Assembly: GCA_021521415.1 (NCBI GenBank)
Contig: JAIQDT010000231.1
Span: forward strand, 310,001-374,000
From: Bidens hawaiensis
Taxonomy: Eukaryota > Streptophyta > Magnoliopsida > Asterales > Asteraceae
DNA: 64,000 bases
Reading direction: 5' to 3'
Part shown: positions 33,854 to 45,957 of the stretch, one piece after another
Layout: each line of letters begins with the position of its first letter
Position numbering within the stretch: the first letter of the stretch is position 1
Made by a program: the position numbers and the translations under genes
Notes under the pieces: generated by a model
The model's input: only the letters and a program-made list of their open reading frames with translations
Database searches by the model: none
What the model was told of the DNA's origin: nothing

Positions 33854-36204
33854 TATCACACCCCAACCTAAGGCGGAAATACGGGGGTGTGATCCAATTG
33901 CTCACAGCTCGAAGATACTATCATATATAAAATGTGACAATATCTAATTAATTATTTAATTCAAATAATACACAATACAATTCAAATAAATAAATACAAT
34001 CAATTGAATTTAAGTTTGTCTTCAATATAACCCTAAGGTCTTTCTAAGTGTCCATTCTTCAACTCAGGCAACCTGCATATGCGTAGAAAATGGATTTTTG
34101 GTCAACAACACATGTTGAGTGAGTTTACCACCAGTTTTGTAATAAAATAAGAATAATATAATAAATAAGCAAAACGTAATAAATGCGGTAATGAAATCAA
34201 ACCAAAAGCATGTAAGTTGTCGATTAAACCATTGCCAAGCGAATCGGGCGCTGGTAAATCAACCATAAGCATATAAGAATAAGACCGTTGCCAAGCGAAT
34301 CGGGCGGTGGTCAATAGAATGAGAACCCTCTCCAAGGGGATATGTCAAACAAATGAATACAATAACACATAAGCACATAACAGTAGATTTGATTAATCAC
34401 ACACGATTACACATTTGCTATTTTTGATAAGTATGTATATATAGATATGTATGTATAGTATTATATACGCATATCTCCCCAAAACGTTTATAAAAATCGA
34501 GTAAAATAGGGGAATGATAAAAATCACCTGATCAAATAAGCCAAACGGGAATATTTATGACAAGAAGGTGGACATCACACTCTTCGAGAATTATCGACAA
34601 GAATCCTAATTAAATGATATTACGACTGAATTATAATGATATAACATGTATAACGAATTTAAGATTTCGATGTGATTTGAGTTACAATTATGATTTGGTA
34701 TGTTACTGATTGAATGATTGATCTCTACGGATTATTGTTATTATTTAATTATAAAAATCATTATTTGTCATAAAAATCGGGTTTACGAATAATTAGTTAA
34801 ATAAATATGAGTAAGACCTAATATAATAATAAACGTTTTTTAGATATATAATTATTATAAAATTTATATTTTAGAATCCTTAACGAATTTCGATGGTAAA
34901 AATATAATTAACACCTTTCATACGTTTTAATATGTTTATTACAAATAATATGTACATATATACATATATATATATATATATAGATATATATTTATATAAA
35001 CACGAGTGAATTTATAAAGACGATTTTACAACGAGAACATCATATTAGTGTCGTTTTTTAATATAACAAAATAATGATTTATTATTAATAATAAGATACA
35101 TACATACATACATATATATGTGTGTGTGTGTGTACACGAAAACTAGTAACGATATTATTTGACACGAAAAGTTTAACTTTAGAATGTCGGTTAGATAAAA
35201 TATTGTTTATTTAGTATTTAATATTAATTATAATATATTATAACTATTTAAAATATATTAAAAATAATGAAAACAAAATATCTAAAAATAATGGGCTAGC
35301 CGGACTTGAACCCGTGACCTGTGGCCGGCTCAGGCTTGGAACACACACACACCCAGCCAGTTGAGCTGGTGTGTTACTTGGTTAAAACTTGTAAACACTT
35401 TATTATATACAGAAACTAGTTTAACCCATTTGATTGTTAAAATCCTAAATGTTCAATCGATTAATCTGTTCATAATTTATTCAATTAATGTTAGGGTTAT
35501 TTTTAAGCATTCAAAGAAGAACACTACCATATAATTTATTACCTGAATCATTGATTACAAACGGGTCAAACTGGAGTTAACAGGGCCGGCGACGAACGAT
35601 GATGAACGGAGTATATACGGCCTTCGATAATCTAATTAACCATAGGGGTTATGTTGGCGCTGATCTTAGAGACGTGCAGACACGATTAATTAAATTATGG
35701 TTAAGCCTAGAATATATATTTGATTTTAGGTTATGTCGGTTCACAATTAAGTCAATTACGTGTTTGTTTTGATCTTGTTTCCTAATTGGTTATGACGGTT
35801 AGGCCGCAAATGGTAAGGATAATAACCAGCATGATTTAAATTCCAAGATTACGACGAAAATTGTGGTTCAAGCAAGATAAACGAGTCCACGGGTTTGGTT
35901 ATACGGGTCTTGGATCATGGGTTAACGAAACTGGTTAATGGGTTATAAGGGCTTTATACAGAAATTGCAATATAGTCCTTATAGGTTGGAGATGGGAACA
36001 ATAAGGGGTTAAAGTTTATGTTTGGGCTAAAAATGGATATCTTTCAAAGTTAAATACATATATTAAATAAATATAATAATCAAATATAAATCCTATCATA
36101 TTTTCTCGCTAAACGCGACACTTTTTAGTGATAAATTTCCCGAATTTAAAACGGGTCGGGTTAAAAGATATAGATTCGTTCGTTGAAAAACCCGAGTTGT
36201 TACA
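33854..36204 (-). mobile_element. Solo LTR (LARD-like family), TSD ACGTA
   Basis: 2,351 bp from TATCACACCCC (TG mutated to TA) to GAGTTGTTACA, flanked by ACGTA at 33,849-33,853 and 36,205-36,209. The uninterrupted target (GCTTTACGTATGTCC) is present in the second duplication copy near 36,620. The family matches the LTRs at 36,959-39,327 and 42,040-47,307. There is no coding region; the 34,102-34,335 ORF is conserved LTR sequence, not a gene. Confidence 0.93.
35291..35372 (-). other. tRNA-like segment in the solo LTR
   Basis: The minus strand has an A-box-like AGCTCAACTGGCTGG (about 35,356-35,370) and a B-box-like GGTTCAAGTCC (35,302-35,312) at tRNA-like spacing, ending GGCTAGCCC. The acceptor arms do not pair, so it is not a tRNA gene. 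It may be a SINE head or an old tRNA relic fixed in this LTR family. Confidence 0.6.
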
Positions 36205-36958
36205 ACGTATGTCCGTCTTTGCATGTACTATTGTTATTTCCGTTGCTGGGTAATTTTTGGCTCAGCCGTATTTTCTTGTTTGTGTTTATCTTATTTGTTA
36301 ACAGGTAATCTGGGAAATGTGTGTACGCCACCCACACCGCCTCCTTGGTGCATAGACTAGCTAGCTGTGTACCCCTCTGTTTAGGCTCTGGGTGCTTTTG
36401 TATTTACGCGACCTATTAATTATTACATCACAGTCGTGTAGTTTAGTATTTATAAATATTTGGTTATATTTTTGGTCCGCTTGATATGTGCTTTTGGATA
36501 CGTTTTTAGTGTACTTTGATTATGTTTTGATCGTGTATCTAGTTATAGTTCGGTCTTAAGCCTGAGTTTATATTCGCAACAGTTTTGTTTCAGTTGCAAT
36601 TCTGTATGCATTTTGCTTTACGTATGTCCGTCTTTGCAAGTACTATTGTTATTTCCGTTGCTGGGAAATTTTTGGCTCAGCCGTATTTTCTTGTTTGTGT
36701 TTATCTTATTTGTTAACAGGTAATCTGGGAAATCAGGGAAATCAGTGATGAGAGTAAAATGAAGCTCAAGAATAAGGAATTTTATTTATCTTCGCATTTA
36801 ATAAATTAGACTTAGGAATTTCTTTCGATTTGGTTTAACTCGTTGGTTGCACTTGGATTATTTTTATTCCTTTTAAATGGATTATGTTTGGTTTATGATA
36901 TTTGTATTAGTAGCATGTCAGACTGTTCCGGGTTGGGGTGTTATAGTTATACTACTCA

Positions 36959-39327
36959 TGTCACACCCCAACCTAAGGCGAAAATGTCGAGGCGTGATTC
37001 GATTGCTCACAGCTCGAAGATACTATCATAAGTATAAATGACAATATCTAATTAATTATTTTGTTCAAATAATACACAGAATAATCAAATACAACCAAAC
37101 AATTCAAATAAATAAATACAACAAGTCTAAATCCATGTATGTCTTCATTATAATCCTAAGGTCTTTCTAAGTGTCCATCATTCAACTCAGGCAACCTACA
37201 TATGTGTAGAAAATGGAGTTTTGTCAACAAACATGTTGAGTGAGTTTATCACCAAGTTTTGACACCAAAAAATATTGTTAATATAATAAATAAGCAAAAC
37301 GTAATAAATGCGGTAATGAAATCAAACCATAAACAAATAGATTGTCGATTAAACCATTACCAAGCCAATCGGGCGCCGGTAAATCAACTATGAGCAAATA
37401 AATAGAATAAGACCGTTGCCAAGAGAATAGGGCGGTGGTCAATAGAATGAGAATCCTCTCCAAGGGGATATGTCAAACGATTGCATACAAAGAAAAATAA
37501 GCACATAAGTAAATTTTATTAATCACACACAATTACACGTTTGCTATTTTTGATATCTATGTATATATAGATATGTATGTATAGTATGATATATGCATAT
37601 GTCCCCAAAAGGTTTGTGAAAATCGGTAAAATAGGGGATTGATAAAACTCACCTGATCGAATAAGCCAAACGAGAATGAACATGACAAGAAACGATAATC
37701 ACACTCCTCGAGAATTACCGACAATAATCCTAATTAAATAATATAATATTATGAATGAATTATAATGATATAATATGTATAATGAATTTAAGATTTCGAT
37801 GTGATTCGAGTTATATTTAGGGTTGAATACGTTATGGATTGAACGATTGATCTCTAAGGATTATTATTATTATTTAATTATAAAAATCATTGTTTATCAT
37901 AAAAATCAGGTTTACGAATAATTAGTTTAAATAAATATGAGTTAAGACCTGCTATAATAAAAAACGTTTAAATATATAATTATCACAAAATTTATATTTT
38001 GAAAATCTTAACGAAATTTGAAGGTAAAATATAGTTAACACTTTTAATACGTTTATTCTAATTCTTGTTTAAAACAAATAATACATATATATACATTTAT
38101 ATATATATATATACATATATAATATATATCAAATAATTATGAGCGATTTTACAAATACGTTTTATGACGAGAAACATCAATATTAGTATCGGTTTTTAAT
38201 AAAATAAGGATGATTTACTATTAATATATATATATATATGAACATATATATATATATACATACATATATACAAGAAAAATCGTAACGAGACTTGGTTGAC
38301 ACGAAACGTTTAGCTTTATGACGTCGGTTTAAATAAATAACGTTTAATTGATATTTAATATTATTTATAATATTTTTTTTTATAAATCACTAAAACAAGT
38401 TAAAATAGTCAAAATAAAAAAAACGAAAAATAGGGGCTGCTGGGACTCGAACCTGCGACCTAATGGCCGGTTCCCTGGTTTGAACACATACACACACCAG
38501 CCAACTGACCTGGTGTGTCAGTTGGATATGGAATGAGAACAAATAATTATATACATAAACTATCAAAACCCAATTTAATCATAAACCCTAGATACAACAA
38601 TCTATCAATCCGTTTAAAGTTCGTTGGATTAAAGTTGGGGTTAATGATCATCACATCAAGACGAACTTATTAATATAATTTATTACCTGGATTGTTGATT
38701 AAGAACCGGTCAATTACGAGTCAACGGGGCCGGTAAAAGAAGACGACAGACGAGGTAGAAAGAGACGATGAAAATCCAATTAACTATGGGGCTTCAGTAG
38801 GCGCCGATCTTAGGGAGATGCAGATGCGATGAATTGGATTAAGGTTAATGTTAGATTATATAATCGATTCTTTGGTTAAGCCGGTTTATTAATTGATTCA
38901 ATACATATCGTACTTGATCTTGTTTTCCTAATTAATGTTGTTGTTTAGGCCGAACTTAGTAAGAGGAATCAAAAACACAATCCAATTCTCAATTTAGATC
39001 GATAATTGTGGTACAAGTTAGCTAAAGGGGTCACAGGTATAGTTAAATGGGTCATGGGTTACGGGTTTGGTTAAATGGTTTATGAAGATAATATGTAACG
39101 ATTGCAGTTTAGTCCCTGAAGAGTTAGTATGGATACAATCAAGAGTTAAAGTTTAGTTTTGGGTTAAAATTACATATTTTCCAAAGTTAAATAAATATAA
39201 TAAATAAATATAAATCGTATAATAATTTTTTGATAAACGCGTTTATTTTTCGGTGATAAAATTTCCTGAATATAAAACGGGTCGAGTAACGGGTATGAGT
39301 TGTTCGTGGAAAACCCGAGTTGTTACA
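36959..39327 (-). repeat. 3' LTR of the LARD-like element
   Basis: 2,369 bp, TGTCACACCCC to GAGTTGTTACA on the plus strand. It contains several (TA)n tracts (about 38,095-38,290) and the tRNA-like segment. No gene. Confidence 0.92.
38431..38516 (-). other. tRNA-like segment in the 3' LTR
   Basis: The minus strand carries GGTTCGAGTCC (38,443-38,453), a perfect match to the Pol III B-box consensus. The A-box-like AGGTCAGTTGGCTGG (about 38,498-38,512) lies upstream. This is the best preserved of three copies. Confidence 0.65.
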
Positions 39328-39345
39328 GTCTCCCCTACTTTAGGA
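39328..39345 (-). other. Polypurine tract of the LARD-like element
   Basis: The minus strand reads CTAAAGTAGGGGAGAC directly before the LTR start TGTAACAACTC. The same tract is at 57,347-57,363 next to the related LTR. Confidence 0.8.
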
Positions 39346-42024
39346 AATTTCGTCCCGAAGTTAAGGAAAACCACAACATCATAGTTTTGAAAACAATTAT
39401 ACTTTTAACGAAAATAATCATAACATAGAACTTATAATAACCGAAGCAACGCTTCAAATGACAATCCGATAAGGGCACTTATATATAGGATGTACCAGCG
39501 GCGTATCCACCATGTACTTATCATCTTAACATTTGTACCGTTACCCAAATTACTTCTGGTTCTAAATCATGACACATAATTGTACGTATTATGAATTTCA
39601 TGCGAGGATTTGAATAATTATGTATGCATCCATAATTACTCTTATCGTCGGATGGTCCGCATAATTCGTTCCATCATGTGGGTTATAAAACGCTTTAAAT
39701 AAAATTTTTAAGAGGAACAATTGTCTTGATATTTCTAAATAAAATTTCAAATTTTAATTAATAAATGTTCTAGTTAAATTAATAACACCGTAAGATTTCG
39801 AAAACATCTTTTGCTTTTAAAAGTAAAATTTTGAAAATTGAATAAAATAGATTTGGTGAAATAAATATTATTGTGATAATCGAGATTAAGAAAATGAGAT
39901 GGAGATACAAGATCCTAATAGTTTAACTTTGATAAAGGAATTTTATTAAGGGGATGAATTACGCAATGGTTTAATTTATAATAAATAATTAATGGCATGC
40001 GGAGTCCTTAAAGATCATATTCTTTAGGAATGAAGTTCTTAAGATCGAAAATTTTGGTGAGTCGAGTTTAATTAATTTAAGTACTTATGAATTTAAACAG
40101 AAATTAATATAAGGTCATCGCTTTTCAAGTTGGTGATTTTTGAGATTTAGATTAATTCGATTAAAATATTCTAATATATTATAATAGTTAGTAATTTAAA
40201 TATTATTGATAATGCGAAAATGTACATCATTGATAGATTAAATTGGAAAATGGACATTCCTAAACCACTGAAATAGTCCTATTCTAATTAAATAGTTAAA
40301 ATTAGATAAAATATAAAGTAAGTAATTAAATTAGATTAAATTGGGAATTCGAGAATTTTTCCTTTTTCATAAAACCGTTATAAATTTTAGGAAGTAAGTA
40401 ATTTAAATTATCAATAATGGAAATTTGGGACAATAATAATTTCTAAATTAAGGTGAAGCATATAATAAAATAAGATAAATGCGAGCCTAGAAATGCATGA
40501 ATCACCATGACTATTCTAACAATTACGAATTTATCATTTAAAACGTTCAAAATTTTCAAAAAAAATCAACGTAGGGAGTTCAAATTTTTATGATGAACGT
40601 TCAATCAAAAGGTCAATTTAATAATAATAATAAAGATTTATAAAGTGAAAAATAAGTTGTGAAAACCATCATTATATTGAGGAAAACCAGAGATAATAAA
40701 ATATTTATAGTTTAAAGTTGAGGATAAGAATTTAAATGTACTTAGAAATTTATAGTTTGATGATATGGATATAAATAAGAAAATATAATTTAAATAGTAT
40801 TTTAACGGTTATGAGTTAGTATACGTTTTCTTTTTCGGTGTATTTTAGTTCTGTCGAGATTGGCGGTCGTTTGGTTAACGGAATACAACGGCAAACTCTT
40901 TGTCGATTCTAGTAGTCGAACAGCGATTACGAGAAGCAGGTGAACGGCGTTAATTACGATGATTTCCTAGGAAAGATATTCTATGAGGACCAATAATGGA
41001 AATGTGTAAGATGACAGGTGAATTGTAGGAATGACTTGATATGAAATAATGGGGTTGCGTATGCATATGTATTAGTACTAGTGAAGACTCGTGGACGAGT
41101 CAAGAATTAAAATAATATGTATGAGTTTGAAGCATTTAAGTAAATAATGTTTTATAAAATTTTCCAAAAATAAAATAGCCAAGCATATCAAACGAATTGA
41201 CCTCCTATGAGCTTTCCATAGCAATTTGAATGGCCCAACTAAATAAACAACATAAAGCTTGTGAATTGGCCTCCCATGAGCGTTCCAAGGCATTTTGATG
41301 GCCCAATTCAAATAACATGTATTAAACAATTGAGTTGTTCATCCCATGAGCGTGTACATGGCATTTAGCTGACCCAACTAATTAACGAATTATCAAATCA
41401 ATGGAGTTGTTAGGACCATGAGCGTTACATGGCATTTAACCGACCCAACTAAATATCGAATCAACGAATCAAATATAAGTAGTTGGTGTATCTCGGGAAC
41501 CATCCCGGACGACACGTTCCAACCAAAAATCAAATCGAAAAATGGTTTAAGAAATGAATAGTTGGAGTGCCGATGGATTTTCATGGATTTTTCACCCAAC
41601 TAAGAATTTAAAATAATTTTAAAACATAATTTGGAAGTATAACCATTTAGCCGGTTATGTTTACCACGCAACCGTTTAGCCGATTTCGGGTACCACTTAA
41701 AGTTATGGTTGTACGACATTTGTCATACTCCCATGCTTCAAGGTGAAGGAATAAAACAAAATACGAGAATTCTTAAGGAATTTCCCACAATAAAAAATAA
41801 TCTACCAAAAATTAAGAGGATTTAAAAATATTTTAAAAGTGAGGCGTAACCTCGGAATTCGTGTGTGTGTGAAATAAATAAACAAGATAAATCCAATAAA
41901 ATAATTAATTTAAGCAAGCTGTAAACAATTTACTAAATAGCACATAAGGCAGTCCAGATAAGCACGTATAGGGTTTCTAACATATGTCTAAGACAATTTC
42001 TAACGACCTATCATATAACCTTCG
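39346..42024 (-). other. Internal region of the LARD-like element, no coding potential
   Basis: AT-rich, no ORF with Gag or Pol motifs on either strand. The longest ORFs (41,078-41,329 and 41,393-41,599 minus) lie in a tandem repeat and look accidental. A block of about 50 bp after the PPT (CATTTGTACCGTTACCC, about 39,530) is shared with 57,540-57,560, showing the family relationship. Confidence 0.75.
41206..41454 (-). repeat. About 70-bp tandem repeat, four diverged units
   Basis: Each unit has CCCATGAGCGTT...CATGGCATTT...GACCCAACTAA (plus strand): 41,206-41,243, 41,271-41,309, 41,342-41,382 and 41,416-41,454. Degenerate related pieces continue to about 41,700 (GCCGGTTATG/GCCGATTTCGG). Confidence 0.75.
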
Positions 42025-42036
42025 GCTCTGATACCA
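42025..42036 (-). other. Primer-binding site of the LARD-like element
   Basis: The minus strand reads TGGTATCAGAGC (initiator tRNA-Met type), 3 bases from the LTR edge at 42,040. Confidence 0.9.
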
Positions 42037-43295
42037 GTCTGTCACACCCCAACTTAAGGCGGAAATGTCGGGGCGTGATCCGATTGCTCACAGCTCTAAG
42101 ATACTATCATAAGTATAGATGATAATATCTATTTATTTTGTTCAAATAATACACACCATAATCAAATACAAACAAACATTTCAAATAAATAAATACAACA
42201 AGTCTAAATCCATGTATGTCTTCATTATAATCCTAAGGTCTTTCTAAGTGTCCATCCTTCAACACAGGCAACCTGCATATGCGTAGAAAATGGAGTTTTG
42301 TCAACAAACATATTGAGTGAGTTTATCACCAAGTTTTAACACCAAAAAATATTGTTAATATAATAAATAAGCAAAACGTAATAAATGCGGTAATGAAATC
42401 AAACCATAAACAAATAGATTGTCGATTAAACCATTTCCAAGCGAATCGGGCGCCGGTAAATCAACTATGCGCAAATAAATAGAATAAGACCATTGCCAAG
42501 CGAATCAGGCGGTGGTTAATAGAATGAGAACCCTCTCCAAGGGGATATGTCAAAAGATTGCATACAAAGACAAATAAACACATAAGTAGATTTGATTAAT
42601 CACACACAATTACACATTTGCTATTTTTGATATGTATATATATATATAGATATGTATGTATAGTATGATATACGCATATGTCCCCAAATGGTTTGTGAAA
42701 ATCGAGTAAAATAGGGGAATGATAAAACTCACATGATCGAATAAGCCAAACGAGAATGAACACGACAAGAAACGATAATCACACTCCTCGAGAATTACCG
42801 ACAAGAATCCTAATTAAATAGTATAATATTATGAATGAATTATAATGATATAATATGTATAACGAATTTAAGATTTCGATGTGATTCGAGTTATATTTAG
42901 GGTTGAATACGTTATGGATTGAATGATTGATCTCTAAGGATTATTATTATTATTATTATTATTTAATTATAAAAATCATTGTTTATCATAAAAATCGGGT
43001 TTATGAATAATTAGTTTAAATAAATATGAGTTAAGACCTACTATAATAATAAACATTTAAATATATAATTATCACAAAATTTATATTTTGAAAATCTTAA
43101 CGAAATTTGAAGGTAAAATATAGTTAACACTTTTAATACGTTTATTTTAATTCTTGTTTAAAACAAATAATACATATATATATATACATATATAATATAT
43201 ATCTAATAAATATGAGCGACTTTACAAATACGTTTTACGATGAGAAACATCAACATTAGTGTCGGTTTTTAATAAAATAAGGATGATTTACTATT

Positions 43296-43331
<36 letters not shown>

Positions 43332-43336
<5 letters not shown>

Positions 43337-43654
43337 TAGGTTAAAATAAAACCCATTTGAGTTGTGAAAACTCAAGAAACACATTCTCAATTACATGTTT
43401 TTAATTAAATTTTAAATCTTGTGGTTCACAATTAAAGTTAATAAAAAATGTAAACATATATATAATATTTTCTCTCTCCTGAAAACATATATAAAAATTA
43501 GTAAAAAAATGTTAAAAAATAGCAAAAAAATGTTTTTTTGATTTTTCGATATTTTGTATTAAATGTAACAACACATATTACGTGTGTAACAAAAAAAAAC
43601 GATGTTACATAGGGTTTTCACAACTCAAATGGGTTTTCATTTTATACTTCTCCC
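43332..43654. mobile_element. MITE inside a (TA)n tract (Micron-like)
   Basis: A 323-bp segment with imperfect terminal inverted repeats of about 40 bp sharing ACCCATTTGAGTTGTGAAAA, flanked on both sides by (TA)n (43,300-43,331 and 43,655-43,681). It is absent from the partner LTR. Microsatellite-flanked MITEs of this shape are known as Micron elements in rice. No coding capacity. Confidence 0.75.
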
Positions 43655-43685
<31 letters not shown>

Positions 43686-43817
43686 CATATATATATATAC
43701 ATACTTATATATATATATAACGTGTTTAATTGATATTTAATATTTAATATTAATTATAACATTTTTTATAAATCACTAAAAGAAGTTAAAATAGTCAAAA
43801 TAAAAAAATACCAAAAA

Positions 43818-43899
43818 TAGGGGCTGCTTGGACTCGAACCTGTGACCTAATGGCCGGTTCCCTGGTTTGAACACACACACCAGCCAACTAAACTGGTGT
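43818..43899 (-). other. tRNA-like segment in the 5' LTR
   Basis: Third copy of the LTR tRNA-like segment: B-box GGTTCGAGTCC at 43,830-43,840 and a degenerate A-box at about 43,881-43,897. Confidence 0.6.
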
Positions 43900-44590
43900 G
43901 TCAGTAGGTTATGGAATGAAAACAAATAATTATATACAGAAACTATCAAAATCTTATGACATATAAAACATATTAGGAGGACAAAATGGTAATTGTCAAT
44001 TTCCGGCGAGATGCCGCTAAAATTTAATGTGATAAAACATCGGCGACGTTTCTGGCTGCATTTTCAAATTTATGAACTTTGAAAGGCTACTGATCATTAT
44101 GGATTACTTGGTCAGAGTTGACTTTCACCTTTTCTAGCTCAAATATATTTTCAAACAACTTTGACTTTTTTGGGTCAAGATTTTTCTTTTGGCCAATTTT
44201 GACTTTTTAGAGGTCAATGGTTACTAACAGAAACTCGTACCGGTTAAATGCTTTTTATATGGCAGTTGCAGTGGTGGAGACCTAGAGGTTATCAAAGATC
44301 ATGGTTTTGTTATTTGTGGATGGTGTTGAGAGGGGTAAAATGGTAAATCACTCCTTAAGCCACTTCTAATGGTATATCCACTATTTGCATCCCTTCAAAG
44401 TTCTACAATGGCGATCTTCACCCATGCAACAAGCCTGATAACAATCAACATAATGACGATACTAAACGTAGACTTTTAAACGAATTAGGTAAAAAAAATA
44501 TGCAAAAAGGTGAGCCAGTTATTTGTATAATCATTACGGTTTTTCTACCTTCCAACTTACTAATTTATGTTCTTAACTTTGAATGTGCAG

Positions 44591-44847
44591 AACTATGAGC
44601 CATTTGTATCATATGAAGGACCCAAGCAACTGCATCGCTTTATTTTTGTTATGGCAGTTACACATATAAGTTGTAGATGCTTAACCATGGTTTTAGCAGT
44701 AATGAAGGTTTTATTTTTTTTCTATTTATATTCTTCTAATGTAGATAATATTGTTAATTTTATTAACACTGTGGTAATTTAAGCAGATTCACAGTTGGAG
44801 GAAATGGGAGGATGATGCTTGAATGGACCGACATGGTGTTCTAAGTG
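44591..44847 (+). pseudogene. Captured MLO gene fragment (two exons) in the Helitron
   Basis: Exon 1 (44,591-44,707) is bounded by AG and GT and encodes 39 residues including FVSYEGPKQLHRFIFVMAVT, a block characteristic of MLO seven-transmembrane proteins, which modulate defence and calcium/calmodulin signalling at the plasma membrane. Exon 2 (44,787-44,847, again AG/GT) encodes IHSWRKWEDDA, then an in-frame TGA, then MDRHGVLS, the next MLO block. The intron (44,708-44,786) is short. The fragment represents only a small part of an MLO of about 500 residues and is not functional. It sits in the same strand as the Helitron. Confidence 0.85.
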
Positions 44848-45454
44848 GTAAATAATGGTGGTATTTAGTAAAGTAAATGAACAAAAAGTTTTGTTCATAT
44901 CTGTTCGTTTATAAAAATAAAAGAACATGAACAAACTTCATACCGAAAGATTTACATAACTCGTGGTTTTTTACAGGCCGTATCACATTAAGTGACAGAA
45001 ACCAAAGGCAACTAATTTGGAATTCTTACAAAATCCAACCCGTTTGCCTTGTGTTACACAAGAAAAGATACATAACCGAAACGTAACAAAAAAACCGAAA
45101 AACTCAAAACCGAACCGGAATAAACTTAAACAGAACTAAAATGAAGCTTAAAATCCAAAAGCAAAATAAAAAAGTGATTAAACAACACATTTTGATTATG
45201 GAATGATCACCGTTGTGGAAACAATTTATATCCGTGGTCTCCAGGCAATTGAATTGAAATATAATTAACTTTTTGTTGTACTTAGTGCGAAAGTATAAGG
45301 CCAAAATGTTGGTGTCCCGGTTTGTGCAGGAGCTGCAAAATCGACATAAAACAAAAGTAATTTCTATGCATGAAACAAAAGTAACTTTTAAAATCTTTAT
45401 GTTCAAAGTTTTGTATTTCCAATTAGCTTTATCTGCTAACTTATCAGGAAATCT

Positions 45455-45957
45455 AAGAAAGTTGAGCTGTGTACATTTGAAAAGCAAACACCAACAAAGA
45501 ATGCTGACATGATAGATGAGGAGTTAATTGACAACCGGTACTACAAGTACCGGTTGAAAAAGGTGCATTTCTTTTACTTTCCTTTTTTTATTTTAGTTTT
45601 AATTAAAATGCCTCGATTCTAGCTTTCACATACAAGAACTATAAGAAAAGTAGAATAAAAATATCTAATAGTTCAAATAATCATCATATTAATACTATGG
45701 AATTCTAACAAATTATCTTTACAATAGAATATGATGTATCTCTACATGCCGAATAGGTTTGAACAAATAGTTTTGCTGATAGCTTTTTTAACACTTTTTT
45801 ATATATAATTATTTGTTTTTACTATTGCTTATGTTAGATTGAAAAAGACAAGTTCTTCAATGGAAATTTTGGCAAGCATTATTTCGGGTCCAAAAAATCA
45901 CAAGACCCAGCGAGCTTTTACCAACATTATACATGTAATCAGCTTAAAAGACATTGA
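45455..45957 (+). pseudogene. Second captured gene fragment, unidentified
   Basis: Two stretches read like consecutive exons in phase: 45,455-45,562 (36 codons; contains ADMIDEELIDNRYYKYRLKK, followed by GT) and 45,838-45,957 (39 codons after AG; contains FGKHYFGSKKSQDPASFYQH, ends TGA). Composition and splice-like borders suggest captured exons. I do not recognise the parent gene; it does not look like MLO. The minus-strand ORF 45,104-45,487 over part of this is probably a shadow. Confidence 0.45.

Larger units (their letters stand above)
33546..36732 (+). repeat. About 415-bp tandem duplication in the foldback right arm
   Basis: Copy 1 is 33,546-33,853 plus 36,210-36,317 (416 bp without the LTR insertion); copy 2 is 36,318-36,732 (415 bp). 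Both start TGTGTGTACGCC and end CTGGGAAA. The left arm has only one counterpart, so the duplication arose in the right arm, before the LTR entered copy 1. Confidence 0.88.
9014..36945. repeat. Foldback-like inverted-repeat element split by nested insertions
   Basis: The left arm is 9,014-9,201 joined to 32,672-33,148. The right arm is 33,500-36,945 and is the reverse complement of the left, apart from its own insertion and duplication. The outer ends are TGTAACACCCAACCC on the left and the complement of TATAACACCCCAACCC on the right. The inner ends carry a small direct repeat of AGTCAGGAGT type. About 350 bp (33,149-33,499) separates the arms. Without insertions the structure is about 2.1 kb with arms of roughly 0.65 kb. 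No target duplication was found, so the class (foldback element or two inverted LTR-type fragments) is open. The spacer ORF (33,246-33,476) has no recognisable product. Confidence 0.75.

Noticed and set aside
38431..38516. Functional tRNA gene on the minus strand
   Set aside because: A- and B-boxes are present but the acceptor and anticodon stems do not pair; kept only as a tRNA-like segment.
43332..43345. Telomere-like AGGGTTAGG
   Set aside because: Single occurrence at the MITE terminal repeat; no tandem TTTAGGG array.
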